DNA of 64,000 nucleotides from Amycolatopsis vancoresmycina (GTDB taxonomy: Bacteria > Actinomycetota > Actinomycetes > Mycobacteriales > Pseudonocardiaceae), in the NCBI RefSeq assembly GCF_000716785.1, contig NZ_JNYY01000014.1, positions 376,493 to 440,492 on the forward strand, read 5' to 3'. The translations under genes and the position numbers were made by a program. Below are positions 52,835-61,572 of this stretch, in pieces. Every line of letters starts with the position of its first letter. Position 1 is the first letter of the stretch. The notes below the pieces were generated by a model that saw only the letters and a program-made list of their open reading frames with translations, was not told the DNA's origin and did not search any database.

Positions 52835-53859
52835 CGGTGAACATCGCGGTGGCCGGAGCCAGCGGGTACGCGGGCGGTGAGCTGCTGCGCCTGCTCCTGA
52901 CCCATCCCGAGGTCGAGATCGGCGCGCTCACGGCCGCCAGCAGCGCGGGCACGAAGCTCGGCGTCCACCAGCCCCACCTCGTCCCGCTCGCCGACCGTGT
53001 GCTGGCCGAGACGACGCCGGAGACCCTCGCCGGCCACGACGTCGTCTTCCTCGCGCTGCCCCACGGGCACTCCGCGGCGATCGCGGCCCAGCTCGGCCCG
53101 GACGTCCTGGTGGTCGACCTCGGCGCCGACCACCGGCTGGCCAACGCGGGCGACTGGCAGCGCTGGTACGGCGGCGACCACGCCGGCCAATGGCCGTACG
53201 GCCTGCCCGAGCTACCCGGCGCTCGCGAGAAGCTCGCCGGCACCAAGCGCATCGCCGTGCCCGGCTGCTTCCCGACCGGCGGGTCGCTGGCCCTGGCCCC
53301 GGCGTTCGCCGCCGGGCTGGTCGAGCCCGACGTCACGGTCGTCGCGGTCACCGGGACCTCCGGCGCCGGCAAGAGCCTCAAACCGCACCTGCTCGGCTCG
53401 GAAGTGATGGGCTCGGCGAGCGCGTACGGCGTCGGCGGCGCCCACCGGCACACCCCCGAATTCGCGCAGAACCTCTCGGCCGTCGCGGGAGAGAAGGTCA
53501 CCGTGTCCTTCACGCCCGTGCTCGCGCCGATGCCCCGCGGCATCCTGACCACCGCGAGCGCCCCGCTGAAGGACGGCGTCGACGAGGCCGCCGCCCGGGC
53601 GGCCTACGAAAAGGCCTACGACGCCGAACCGTTCGTCCAGCTGCTGCCCGCGGGCGCCTGGCCGACGACCGCGTCGACGCTCGGCTCGAACAACACCCAG
53701 CTGCAGGTCGCGGTCGACGAGGGCGCGCGGCGCCTGGTCGTCGTCACCGCGATCGACAACCTCACGAAGGGCACCGCCGGCGGTGCCGTCCAGTCGATGA
53801 ACCTGGCCCTCGGCCTCCCGGAAACCACCGGGCTTCCCACCACAGGAGTGGCACCGTGA
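52831..53859 (+). CDS. argC: N-acetyl-gamma-glutamyl-phosphate reductase
   Basis: 342 residues. NAD(P)-binding IAVAGASGYAGGELLRLLLT, VVFLALPHGHSAAIAAQL, and catalytic Cys in AVPGCFPTGGSLALAPAF; the substrate loop GTSGAGKSLKPHLLGSEVMG and VSFTPVLAPMPRGI are family-typical. It performs the third step of arginine synthesis. ATG 52831 gives the usual MTVNIAVAGASG start and coincides with the predicted transcription start. ATG 52825 is in frame two codons earlier. The stop overlaps argJ (GTGA). Confidence 0.97.
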   Translation: MTVNIAVAGASGYAGGELLRLLLTHPEVEIGALTAASSAGTKLGVHQPHLVPLADRVLAETTPETLAGHDVVFLALPHGHSAAIAAQLGPDVLVVDLGADHRLANAGDWQRWYGGDHAGQWPYGLPELPGAREKLAGTKRIAVPGCFPTGGSLALAPAFAAGLVEPDVTVVAVTGTSGAGKSLKPHLLGSEVMGSASAYGVGGAHRHTPEFAQNLSAVAGEKVTVSFTPVLAPMPRGILTTASAPLKDGVDEAAARAAYEKAYDAEPFVQLLPAGAWPTTASTLGSNNTQLQVAVDEGARRLVVVTAIDNLTKGTAGGAVQSMNLALGLPETTGLPTTGVAP

Positions 53860-55016
53860 CCGTCACCGGCCCCCAGGGCTTCCGCGCCGCCGGCGTCGCC
53901 GCCGGGATCAAGGCCTCCGGCGCGCTCGACCTCACCCTGGTCGTCAACGACGGCCCGCTCGACGTCGCCGCCGGCGTGTTCACCCGCAACGTCATCAAGG
54001 CCGCGCCGGTGCTGTGGTCGCAGGAGGTGCTGAAGCAGCAGCGGCTGAAGGCCGTCGTCCTCAACTCCGGCGGCGCCAACGCGGCCACCGGCCCCGGCGG
54101 CTTCCAGGACACCCACGCCACGGCCGAAAAGGTCGCCGAAGTCCTGCAGGCGGGCGCGATCGAGGTCGCCGTCTGCTCCACCGGCCTGATCGGCGAGCGG
54201 CTCCCGATGGACGCGGTCCTGTCCGGAGTGGACACCGCCTTCAAGGCGCTCGACGCAAGCCCCGAGGCGAGCCTCAACGCCGCCAAGGGCGTGATGACCA
54301 CCGACACCCAACCGAAGCAGGCCTTCGCGAAGCACGACAGCGGCTGGAGCGCCGGCGGCTTCGCCAAGGGCGCGGGCATGCTCGCGCCGAACCTCGCCAC
54401 CATGCTCTCGGTCCTGACCACCGACGCGGTGGTGGACAAGGAAACGCTCGACCGCGCCCTGCGCGCGGCGACCCGCGTGACCTTCGACCGGCTCGACGTC
54501 GACGGCGGCACGTCCACCAATGACACCGTCCTGGTCTTGGCGTCCGGCGCGAGCGGGGTCGAGCCGACCGAGGCCGAGCTCACCGAACTGCTCACCGCGG
54601 TGAGCCACGACCTGGTGCTCCAGCTGCGCGCGGACTCCGAGGGCGCCACCAAGGACGTCGACGTCACCGTGCGGGGCGCGGACACCGAAGCCGACGCGAT
54701 CGCCGTCGCCCGCACGATCGCCGAGGACAACCTGGTCAAGACGGCGCTGTTCGGCTCGGACCCGAACTGGGGCCGGATCGCCATGGCGCTCGGCCGCGTC
54801 CCCGCCCGCATCGACCCGGAGACGGTGTCGATCGCGATCAACGGCGTCACCTTGTTCGCCCGCGGCGTGCCGGCCGCGGACCGGTCGGAAGCGGACCTCA
54901 CCGGCCGGGCCATCGAAATCGTCGTCGACCTCGGTGTCGGCGCGGGCGCGGCGACCATCTACACCACGGATCTATCGCACGGTTACGTCGAAGAGAACAG
55001 CGCGTACTCCTCATGA
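53856..55016 (+). CDS. argJ: Glutamate N-acetyltransferase / N-acetylglutamate synthase
   Basis: 386 residues. FRAAGVAAGIKASGALDLTL and VVLNSGGANAATGPGGFQDT; the self-cleavage site MLAPNLATMLSVLTTDA, where the Thr of ATML becomes the new N-terminal nucleophile of the beta chain; and GSDPNWGRIAMALGRVPARI. ArgJ recycles the acetyl group from ornithine to glutamate. GTG 53856 overlaps the argC stop, and its TGA overlaps argB. Confidence 0.97.
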   Translation: MTVTGPQGFRAAGVAAGIKASGALDLTLVVNDGPLDVAAGVFTRNVIKAAPVLWSQEVLKQQRLKAVVLNSGGANAATGPGGFQDTHATAEKVAEVLQAGAIEVAVCSTGLIGERLPMDAVLSGVDTAFKALDASPEASLNAAKGVMTTDTQPKQAFAKHDSGWSAGGFAKGAGMLAPNLATMLSVLTTDAVVDKETLDRALRAATRVTFDRLDVDGGTSTNDTVLVLASGASGVEPTEAELTELLTAVSHDLVLQLRADSEGATKDVDVTVRGADTEADAIAVARTIAEDNLVKTALFGSDPNWGRIAMALGRVPARIDPETVSIAINGVTLFARGVPAADRSEADLTGRAIEIVVDLGVGAGAATIYTTDLSHGYVEENSAYSS

Positions 55017-55930
55017 CCCAGGAGGCTCTGATTTCCGCGGACGAACGACTCGCGACGGCGGCCGAGAAGGCCGGAGTGCTCATCGAGGCGCTGCCCTGGC
55101 TGCAGCGGTTCCACGGTGCCACGGTGGTGGTGAAGTACGGCGGCAACGCCATGATCGACGACGAGCTGAAGGCGGCCTTCGCCGAGGACATGGTGTTCCT
55201 CCGGCTGGCCGGCCTGCGCCCGGTGGTCGTGCACGGCGGCGGCCCGCAGATCACCGCGATGCTCAACCGGCTGGGCGTCGAGGGCGAGTTCAAGGGCGGC
55301 CTGCGGGTCACCACGCCGGAGACGATGGACATCGTCCGGATGGTGCTCGTCGGCCAGGTCAGCCGGGAACTCGTCGGGCTGATCAACGCACACGGGCCGT
55401 ACGCGGTCGGCATCTCCGGCGAGGACGCCCGCCTCTTCACCGCCGAGCGCAAACAGGCCACTGTGGACGGTGAGGCGGTCGACATCGGGCTGGTCGGCGA
55501 GGTCGCCGAGGTCAACCCGGACGCGGTGCTCGACATCGTCAACGCCGGGCGCATCCCGGTCGTGTCCACCGTCGCCCCGGACGTCGACGGCGTGGTGCAC
55601 AACGTCAACGCCGACACGGCCGCGGGGGCGCTCGCGGCCGCGCTGGGCGCCGAGAAGCTCGTGGTGCTCACCGACGTCGAAGGGCTCTACGCGAAGTGGC
55701 CCGACCGGTCGTCGCTGATCGATCGCATCCGCGTCGACCACCTCGAGCCGATGCTGCCCACCCTGGCCAGCGGCATGATCCCGAAGATGGAGGCGTGCGT
55801 GCGCGCCATCCGCGGCGGCGTGCGCCGGGCGCACGTGATCGACGGCCGTCTCGCCCATTCGGTGCTGCTGGAGGTCTTCACCTCGCGCGGCATCGGCACC
55901 ATGGTCTTCCCCGAAACGGAGCTCCCGTGA
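55013..55930 (+). CDS. argB: Acetylglutamate kinase
   Basis: A 305-residue amino-acid kinase. VVVKYGGNAMIDDELKAAFA binds ATP phosphates. RPVVVHGGGPQITAML and LGVEGEFKGGLRVTTPETMD are the N-acetylglutamate site; ALGAEKLVVLTDVEGLYA and LASGMIPKMEACVRAIRGGV close the nucleotide site. The N-terminal helix before the kinase domain suggests the arginine-inhibited hexameric form. It catalyses the second arginine step. ATGA overlap with argJ and GTGA overlap with argD. Confidence 0.97.
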   Translation: MTQEALISADERLATAAEKAGVLIEALPWLQRFHGATVVVKYGGNAMIDDELKAAFAEDMVFLRLAGLRPVVVHGGGPQITAMLNRLGVEGEFKGGLRVTTPETMDIVRMVLVGQVSRELVGLINAHGPYAVGISGEDARLFTAERKQATVDGEAVDIGLVGEVAEVNPDAVLDIVNAGRIPVVSTVAPDVDGVVHNVNADTAAGALAAALGAEKLVVLTDVEGLYAKWPDRSSLIDRIRVDHLEPMLPTLASGMIPKMEACVRAIRGGVRRAHVIDGRLAHSVLLEVFTSRGIGTMVFPETELP

Positions 55931-57129
55931 CCGACCTGCAGTCCAATGAGGACGGCCAGCAGCACTGGCAGTCCGCCCTGATGGACAACTACGGCACGCC
56001 CAAGCTGACGCTCGTCCGCGGCGAGGGCGCGAAGGTGTGGGACGCCGGCGGCCGGGAGTACCTTGACCTGGTCGGCGGCATCGCCGTCAACGCGCTCGGC
56101 CACGCGCACCCGGCGGTCGTCGAAGCCGTCACCGCGCAGATCAAGCAGCTCGGCCACACGTCGAACCTGTACGTCAACCCGGTCGCGGTCGAACTCGCCG
56201 AGGCGCTGCTGGACGTCGCCGGCCTCACCGGCCACGGCAAGGTGCTGTTCGTCAACTCCGGCGCCGAGGCCAACGAAGCCGCGCTGAAGATCAGCCGGCT
56301 GACCGGGCGCACCAAGGTGGTCGCGGTCGAAGGCGCGTTCCACGGCCGGACCATGGGCGCGCTGACGCTCACCGGCCAGCCCGGCAAGCGCGACCCGTTC
56401 AAGCCGCTGGTGCCCGGCGTGGAGCACGTGCCGTTCGGGGACGTCGAGGCGCTGAAAGCCGCCGTCGACACCGACACCGCGGCGGTCTTCCTGGAGCCGG
56501 TGCTCGGCGAGGCCGGGGTGTTCCCGGCGCCGGACGGCTACCTGCACGCCGCCCGGGAGATCACCAAGGCCACCGGCACGCTGCTGGTGCTCGACGAGGT
56601 GCAGACCGGTCTCGGCCGGCTCGGCACCTGGTTCGGCTACCAGCAGGCCGGCATCGTGCCGGACGTCATCACCCTGGCCAAGGGCCTCGGCGGCGGGCTG
56701 CCGCTGGGTGCGGTGATCGGCGTCGGCGCGGCGGGCGACCTGCTCAAGCCCGGCCAGCACGGCACCACCTTCGGCGGCAACCCGGTCTGCTGCGCGGCCG
56801 GCCTGGCCGTGCTGAAGACCATCGCCGCCGACGGTCTCCTCGACCACGTCGCCACGCTGGGCAAGGACATCGCGGCGGGGGTCGAGGCGCTGGGCCACCC
56901 GCTCGTCGCCGGGGTGCGCGGGACCGGGCTGCTGCTCGGCATCGCCTTGAAGAAGCCCGTCTCGGCGGCGGTCGCCCAAGCCGCCCAGGCGGCCGGCTAC
57001 CTCGTCAACCCGGTCGCTCCGGACACCGTCCGGCTCGCGCCGCCGCTCGTGCTCGACGCCGAGCAGGCCGAAGGCTTCCTGGCCGCCCTCCCGAACGCGC
57101 TCGACTCCACCACGAAGGACTCCGACTGA
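55927..57129 (+). CDS. argD: Acetylornithine aminotransferase
   Basis: A 400-residue class III PLP aminotransferase. VLFVNSGAEANEAALKISRL (PLP phosphate site), EGAFHGRTMGALTLTGQ, TLLVLDEVQTGLGRLGTWFG with the Asp contacting PLP, the Schiff-base Lys in ITLAKGLGGGLPLGAVIG, and HGTTFGGNPVCCAAGLAVLK. It converts N-acetylglutamate semialdehyde to acetylornithine. GTG 55927 overlaps the argB stop. Its TGA shares one base with the argF ATG. Confidence 0.96.
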   Translation: MTDLQSNEDGQQHWQSALMDNYGTPKLTLVRGEGAKVWDAGGREYLDLVGGIAVNALGHAHPAVVEAVTAQIKQLGHTSNLYVNPVAVELAEALLDVAGLTGHGKVLFVNSGAEANEAALKISRLTGRTKVVAVEGAFHGRTMGALTLTGQPGKRDPFKPLVPGVEHVPFGDVEALKAAVDTDTAAVFLEPVLGEAGVFPAPDGYLHAAREITKATGTLLVLDEVQTGLGRLGTWFGYQQAGIVPDVITLAKGLGGGLPLGAVIGVGAAGDLLKPGQHGTTFGGNPVCCAAGLAVLKTIAADGLLDHVATLGKDIAAGVEALGHPLVAGVRGTGLLLGIALKKPVSAAVAQAAQAAGYLVNPVAPDTVRLAPPLVLDAEQAEGFLAALPNALDSTTKDSD

Positions 57130-58055
57130 TGCTGCGCCACTTCCTCCGCGACGACGACGTCAGTCCGGCCGAGCAGAAGGCCATCCTCGACCTCGCCGAC
57201 GCGCTCAAGGCCGATCCGCTGGGCAACAAGATCCTCGCCGGCAAGTCCATCACGGCGATCTTCGAGAAGAACTCGACGCGGACGCGGTTCTCGTTCGAGG
57301 TCGGGATCAGCCAGCTCGGCGGCCACCCGGTGATCGTCGACGGCCGTTCGATGCAGCTCGGCCGCGAAGAGACCATCGAGGACACTTCGCGGGTCCTGTC
57401 GCGGTACGTCGACGGGATCGTGTGGCGCACGTTCGCGCAGAAGCGCATCGAGGCGATGGCTTCGGCCGCGTCGATCCCGGTGGTCAACGCGCTCACCGAC
57501 GAGTTCCACCCGTGCCAGGTGCTCACCGACCTGATGACGATCCGCGAGCGCAAGGGCAAGCTCGAAGGGCTGACTCTCGTCTACCTCGGCGACGGCGCCA
57601 ACAACATGGCGCACTCGCTGCTGCTCGGCGGGGTCACCGCGGGGATGCACGTCCGGGTCGTCTCGCCGGTCGGCTTCCAGCCGGACCAGGGCGTCATGCT
57701 GGACGCGAAGAAGCGCGCGACCGACACCGGGGGCAGCGCCACCGCCTACACCGACCCGTACGCGGCGGTCGACGGCGCGGACGTGCTCGTCACCGACACG
57801 TGGACGTCGATGGGCCAGGAGAACGACGGCCTCGACCGGGTGGGCCCGTTCCGCGCCCTCCAGGTCAACGCCGAGCTGCTGAAGAAGGCCGCGGACGACG
57901 CGATCGTGCTGCACTGCCTGCCCGCCCACCGCGGCTGGGAAATCACCGACGAGGTACTCGACGGCCCGGCCAGCGCGGTGTGGGACGAGGCCGAGAACCG
58001 CCTGCACGCGCAGAAGGCCCTGCTGGTCTGGCTGTTCGAGGAGAGCAGGCGATGA
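57129..58055 (+). CDS. argF: Ornithine carbamoyltransferase
   Basis: 308 residues. Carbamoyl-phosphate loop FEKNSTRTRFSFEVGISQLG; LTDEFHPCQVLTDLMTIRER; VTDTWTSMGQENDG for ornithine binding; and the catalytic VLHCLPAHRGWEITDEV with Cys in HCLP. It joins ornithine and carbamoyl phosphate to citrulline. The start shares one base with the argD stop, and the end overlaps argR by four bases (ATGA). Confidence 0.97.
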   Translation: MLRHFLRDDDVSPAEQKAILDLADALKADPLGNKILAGKSITAIFEKNSTRTRFSFEVGISQLGGHPVIVDGRSMQLGREETIEDTSRVLSRYVDGIVWRTFAQKRIEAMASAASIPVVNALTDEFHPCQVLTDLMTIRERKGKLEGLTLVYLGDGANNMAHSLLLGGVTAGMHVRVVSPVGFQPDQGVMLDAKKRATDTGGSATAYTDPYAAVDGADVLVTDTWTSMGQENDGLDRVGPFRALQVNAELLKKAADDAIVLHCLPAHRGWEITDEVLDGPASAVWDEAENRLHAQKALLVWLFEESRR

Positions 58056-58552
58056 CCGGCAGCCGGGTGGGGCGGCAGGCGCGGATCACCGAGCTGGTGT
58101 CGACCATGACGATCCGCAGCCAGACCGAGCTGGCCAAGCTGCTGGCCGCCGAAGGCATCGAGGTCACGCAGGCGACGCTGTCTCGCGACCTCGACGAGCT
58201 GGGCGCGGTCAAGCTGCGCGGCCCGGACTCGGGGGCGCCGGTCTACGTCATCCCCGAGGACGGCAGTCCCGTCCGCGGGGTGCAGGGTGGCACGTCCCGG
58301 CTCTCCCGGCTGCTCGCGGAGCTGATGGTCTCGGCCGACTCGTCGGGCAACCTGATGGTGCTGCGGACGCCGCCGGGCGCGGCGCAGTTCCTCGCCAGCG
58401 CGATCGACCGGGCCGCGCTCGAAGAGGTCGTCGGCTCGATCGCCGGGGACGACACCGTCGCCGTGATCGCCCGGGAACCGTTGACGGGCAAGGAACTGGC
58501 GGAGCGCTTCGCCACCCTCGCGCAGCGATCGGCGGACGAAGGATCGCCATGA
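58052..58552 (+). CDS. argR: Arginine repressor ArgR
   Basis: 166 residues. N-terminal winged HTH: ARITELVSTMTIRSQTELAK and GIEVTQATLSRDLDELGAVK, the ArgR signature. The C-terminal hexamerisation and arginine-binding domain has VLRTPPGAAQFLASAIDRA and SIAGDDTVAVIAREP, with the Asp-Asp pair that binds arginine. It should repress the operon at the ARG-box-like sequence over argC. It is coupled by overlap to argF and to the argG-like fragment. Confidence 0.96.
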   Translation: MTGSRVGRQARITELVSTMTIRSQTELAKLLAAEGIEVTQATLSRDLDELGAVKLRGPDSGAPVYVIPEDGSPVRGVQGGTSRLSRLLAELMVSADSSGNLMVLRTPPGAAQFLASAIDRAALEEVVGSIAGDDTVAVIAREPLTGKELAERFATLAQRSADEGSP

Positions 58553-58806
58553 TCGCCGACATCTTCCCGGCCGAGGGCGAGTTCCTGGCGCCGGACGAGG
58601 TCGTGATCACCTTCGACCACGGGATCCCGGTGGCGATCGACGGCGAGACCGTCTCCGTCGCCGAAGCGCGCCGGATGTTGAGCGCGCGTGGCGAAGCGCA
58701 GAGAATCGGGCGCGGCGAAGCGTGCGCCGCACTCGAACGGCGGACCGGCCGCGGATGTGCCAGTGTCCGCCTGGTCCTGTACGACGGCCGGATCACGGTC
58801 GCCTGA
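58549..58806 (+). CDS. ArgG-derived 85-residue protein (argininosuccinate synthase fragment)
   Basis: An intact 85-codon ORF whose ATG overlaps the argR stop (ATGA) and has GAAGGA upstream. Residues about 12-35 (APDEVVITFDHGIPVAIDGE) match the start of the C-terminal domain of argininosuccinate synthase, and the last about 14 (VRLVLYDGRITVA) match its final strand. The middle of that domain and the entire ATP-pyrophosphatase N-domain are missing, so it cannot make argininosuccinate. It occupies exactly the slot where argG normally lies, between argR and argH. It is either a relic of an internal deletion or a small domain with a new role. A full argG must be elsewhere. Confidence 0.75.
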   Translation: MIADIFPAEGEFLAPDEVVITFDHGIPVAIDGETVSVAEARRMLSARGEAQRIGRGEACAALERRTGRGCASVRLVLYDGRITVA

Positions 58807-58836
58807 ACACACGAACACCGAGGAGAAGCGAGAACA

Positions 58837-60252
58837 GTGAGCGGGAACGAGCAGCCGGTGCAGCTCTGGGGCGGCCGGTTCGCCGGCGGTCCGGCGGAGG
58901 CCATGGCCGCGCTGAGCGCGTCGACGCACTTCGACTGGCGACTGGCGCCCTACGACATCGCCGGGTCGCGCGCGCACGCCCGCGTGCTGCGCAAGGCGGG
59001 GCTGCTCACCGACGACGAGCTGACCGGCATGCTGGCCGCCCTGGACGCGCTCGCCCAGGACGTCGCGTCGGGGGAGTTCACCCCGACGGTCGCCGACGAA
59101 GACGTGCACACGGCCCTCGAACGCGGCCTCCTCGAGCGCGCGGGCACGGAACTCGGCGGCAAGCTGCGTGCCGGCCGGTCCCGCAACGACCAGGTGGCCA
59201 CGCTGTTCCGGATGTGGCTGCGCGACGCCGCCCGCCGGGTCGTCGCGGGCACCCTGGAGGTCGTCGACGCGCTGGTGTCGCAGGCGAAGCGGCACCCGGA
59301 CGCGATCCTGCCCGGCCGCACACACCTGCAGCACGCGCAGCCGGTGCTGCTCGCCCACCACCTGATGGCCCACGGCCAGGCGCTCCTGCGGGACGTCTCG
59401 CGCCTGCAGGACTGGGACGCCCGCACGGCCGAGTCGCCGTACGGCTCGGGCGCGCTCGCCGGCTCGTCGCTGGGTCTCGACCCCGAGGCCGTCGCCGAGG
59501 AGCTGGGCTTCGCCACCAGCGTCGAGAACTCCATCGACGGCACCGCTTCGCGTGACTTCGTCGCCGAGTTCGCCTTCGCCGTCGCGATGCTCGCGGTGAA
59601 CCTGTCCCGGATCGCCGAAGAGGTGATCATCTGGAACACCGCCGAGTTCGGCTACGTGACGCTGGACGACGCCTGGGCCACCGGCAGCTCGATCATGCCG
59701 CAGAAGAAGAACCCGGACGTCGCGGAGCTGACGCGCGGCAAGGCGGGCCGGCTGATCGGCAACCTCACCGGCCTGCTGGCCACCCTCAAGGCGCAGCCGC
59801 TGGCCTACAACCGCGACCTGCAGGAGGACAAGGAGCCGGTGTTCGACTCGGTCGAGCAGCTCGAGCTCCTGTTCCCGGCGATCGCCGGCATGCTCGCCAC
59901 GCTGACCTTCCACACCGACCGGCTCGCCGAGCTGGCTCCGGCCGGCTTCACCCTGGCCACCGACATCGCGGAGTGGCTGGTCCGCCAGGGCGTCCCGTTC
60001 CGCGTCGCGCACGAGGCGGCGGGCGAAAGCGTCCGCGTCGCCGAGGCCCGCGGCGTCGGCCTGGACGAGCTGACCGACGAGGAGTTCGAGAAGATCAACC
60101 CGGCGCTCACCCCGGCGGTGCGCGAAGTCCTCACCGTCGAAGGCTCGGTGCAGTCCCGCGACGGGCGGGGCGGCACGGCGCCGGCGCGCGTGGCCGAGCA
60201 GCGCGCGCGGCTCGAGGAGCGCGTCACCGCGGCGCGCCAGTGGCTCAACTGA
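58837..60252 (+). CDS. argH: Argininosuccinate lyase
   Basis: 471 residues. QLWGGRFAGGPAEAMAALSA start, GGKLRAGRSRNDQVATLFRM, THLQHAQPVLLAHHLMAHGQ with catalytic His, and the fumarase/lyase signature GSSIMPQKKNPDVAELTRGK with the catalytic Ser loop. It splits argininosuccinate into arginine and fumarate. GTG 58837 is preceded by GAGGAGAAGCGAGAA. Its 3' end overlaps the convergent TetR gene by eight bases. Confidence 0.97.
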   Translation: MSGNEQPVQLWGGRFAGGPAEAMAALSASTHFDWRLAPYDIAGSRAHARVLRKAGLLTDDELTGMLAALDALAQDVASGEFTPTVADEDVHTALERGLLERAGTELGGKLRAGRSRNDQVATLFRMWLRDAARRVVAGTLEVVDALVSQAKRHPDAILPGRTHLQHAQPVLLAHHLMAHGQALLRDVSRLQDWDARTAESPYGSGALAGSSLGLDPEAVAEELGFATSVENSIDGTASRDFVAEFAFAVAMLAVNLSRIAEEVIIWNTAEFGYVTLDDAWATGSSIMPQKKNPDVAELTRGKAGRLIGNLTGLLATLKAQPLAYNRDLQEDKEPVFDSVEQLELLFPAIAGMLATLTFHTDRLAELAPAGFTLATDIAEWLVRQGVPFRVAHEAAGESVRVAEARGVGLDELTDEEFEKINPALTPAVREVLTVEGSVQSRDGRGGTAPARVAEQRARLEERVTAARQWLN

Positions 60253-60895
60253 GGGACTTGCGGAGCTTGGCCCGGACGGCCCGGGTGGCCACCGGGCCGA
60301 GCCCGTCCAGCACGTCGACCAGCACGGCCAGCTGCTCCAGTGCGGCCACGGCCTGTTCGGCGCCGTCGGGGTCGACCGTGTCGAACAGGGTCAGGCCGAG
60401 GAACCCGGTGGAGACGGCGTGGGCCAGTCCGTCGGGGTCGGCGAGCTCGGCCAGCGGCGAACCGGCGAGCACGCGCTCGAGGGCCGTCCGGACCTCGGTG
60501 ATCCACTTGTCGAGGCCCTCGCGGGTCGCTTCGGCGAGCCGTTCGCTGCCCTGCGCTCCAGCCAGCGTCTGGGCCAGCAGGGCCAGGTTGCCTTCCGCGC
60601 GTTCCGCGGTCCGGATCTCCCGGCCGAGCGACAGCAGCTCGCCGACCGTGGTCACGGCGGCGAACCGGTCCCGGTAAAGGGCGACGCGGGACTCCGTCGC
60701 GGAGATGCACGCCTGCGCGACGAGCTCTTCGACGCTGCCGAAGTGGTAGAAGACCAGCGCCTGGTTCGCGCCCGCGGCCGTGGCGACCGACCGCGCGGAG
60801 ACGGCGGTGATGCCCTGCCGCCGGACGACTTCCAGCACGCCGTCCACGAGCCGCTGCTTCGTGTCCTGCGAACTGGAGTTCCGGCCGGTGCCCAT
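60245..60895 (-). CDS. TetR-family regulator
   Basis: 216 residues. N-terminal HTH: TKQRLVDGVLEVVRRQGITA, SARSVATAAGANQALVFYHF and GSVEELVAQACISA. The C-terminal domain is helical (GLDKWITEVRTALERVLAGS). Its ATG follows TGATG, overlapping the stop of an upstream frame that encodes a remnant (60895-60974). It likely binds the two palindromes at 61540-61589 and controls the SRPBCC and mpg promoters. Confidence 0.9.
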   Translation of the reverse strand: MGTGRNSSSQDTKQRLVDGVLEVVRRQGITAVSARSVATAAGANQALVFYHFGSVEELVAQACISATESRVALYRDRFAAVTTVGELLSLGREIRTAERAEGNLALLAQTLAGAQGSERLAEATREGLDKWITEVRTALERVLAGSPLAELADPDGLAHAVSTGFLGLTLFDTVDPDGAEQAVAALEQLAVLVDVLDGLGPVATRAVRAKLRKSLS

Positions 60896-60974
60896 CAGGC
60901 CATGACCTTCTCACGAAGCCCGCTGTCGAGCCGGACCGACACGGCGAGCCGGCGCCCCGCGCCGAAGACGCCGG
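60895..60974 (-). pseudogene. Tail fragment of a lost gene (possible DUF4166 remnant)
   Basis: A frame different from the SRPBCC gene encodes RNVFVTGVFGAGRRLAVSVR, ending GLREKVMA, with a stop that couples to the TetR start (TGATG). The VTxxVFG and xLRE pattern resembles the C-terminus of DUF4166 proteins that often follow SRPBCC genes in actinomycetes. It looks like the surviving end of a deleted gene. Tentative. Confidence 0.4.
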
Positions 60975-61520
60975 TCACGAAGACGTTCCGGCAGCCACTT
61001 GGTCGCGTAGCCGCGTCCGGCCGCAGCGGGCGGCCGAAGGCGCGGTCAGCGGCTGGTCCTCCGGCGCCACGCCGGTCTCCAGCCAGAGCCGCAGCCGGTC
61101 GAACGACCACGCCGTCATCCAGCCGAACACCGGCCGGAACACCCGGTCGGCCAGTCGTCCGAAGCGGCCCCACCGGGTGCCGTAGTCGAAGCCGGTGACG
61201 AGGCGGACGCCGCCGGGGACCGGGGTGCAGCGGCAGAACCCCGCGCCCGCGCTGATCAGCGACAGCGGGTCGGCGGAGGCGAACCGCAGCACCGACGTGC
61301 GGGAGCCGTCCGGCCAGTCCCGTGACGCCGCCCGCACCCCGACCCCGTCGACCGTGACACCCAGGAACCGCGAGGTGTAGCGGAAGTGGCCGTCGACCGG
61401 GGTGATCCCGGCCAACCGCAGGTCCCAGCGCTGGTGCAGGGCCGGGTCCTGGGTGTGCCGCCACAGCGTGTCGAGGTCCGTGCGGATCACGGTCTCGACG
61501 TAGAGCGCCTTCGGTCGCAT
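60975..61520 (-). CDS. SRPBCC-family protein with aberrant C-terminus
   Basis: 181 residues. It starts RPKALYVETVIRTDLDTLWR, a polyketide-cyclase-like SRPBCC fold, with HQRWDLRLAGITPVDGHFRY and FDYGTRWGRFGRLADRVFRP, and WMTAWSFDRLRLWLETG as the final helix. After that the sequence turns into APSAARCGRTRLRDQVAAG, which lacks fold-like character, and stops. The gene seems truncated by a deletion that joined it to the tail of the next gene. The missing part in relatives is typically membrane-like. ATG 61520 follows GGGGAGCCGGAG. TetR palindromes lie just upstream. Confidence 0.75.
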   Translation of the reverse strand: MRPKALYVETVIRTDLDTLWRHTQDPALHQRWDLRLAGITPVDGHFRYTSRFLGVTVDGVGVRAASRDWPDGSRTSVLRFASADPLSLISAGAGFCRCTPVPGGVRLVTGFDYGTRWGRFGRLADRVFRPVFGWMTAWSFDRLRLWLETGVAPEDQPLTAPSAARCGRTRLRDQVAAGTSS

Positions 61521-61539
61521 CTCCGGCTCCCCTCCGAGG

Positions 61540-61557
61540 TTTGAGCGACTGCTCAAA
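61540..61557. promoter_or_regulatory. TetR-type palindrome 1
   Basis: TTTGAGCGACTGCTCAAA (61540-61557): TTTGAGC and GCTCAAA arms around a four-base centre, 20 bases upstream of the SRPBCC start. Shares its half-sites with the second palindrome 16 bases further on. Confidence 0.75.
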
Positions 61558-61572
61558 AAGACTGTAGAGATG

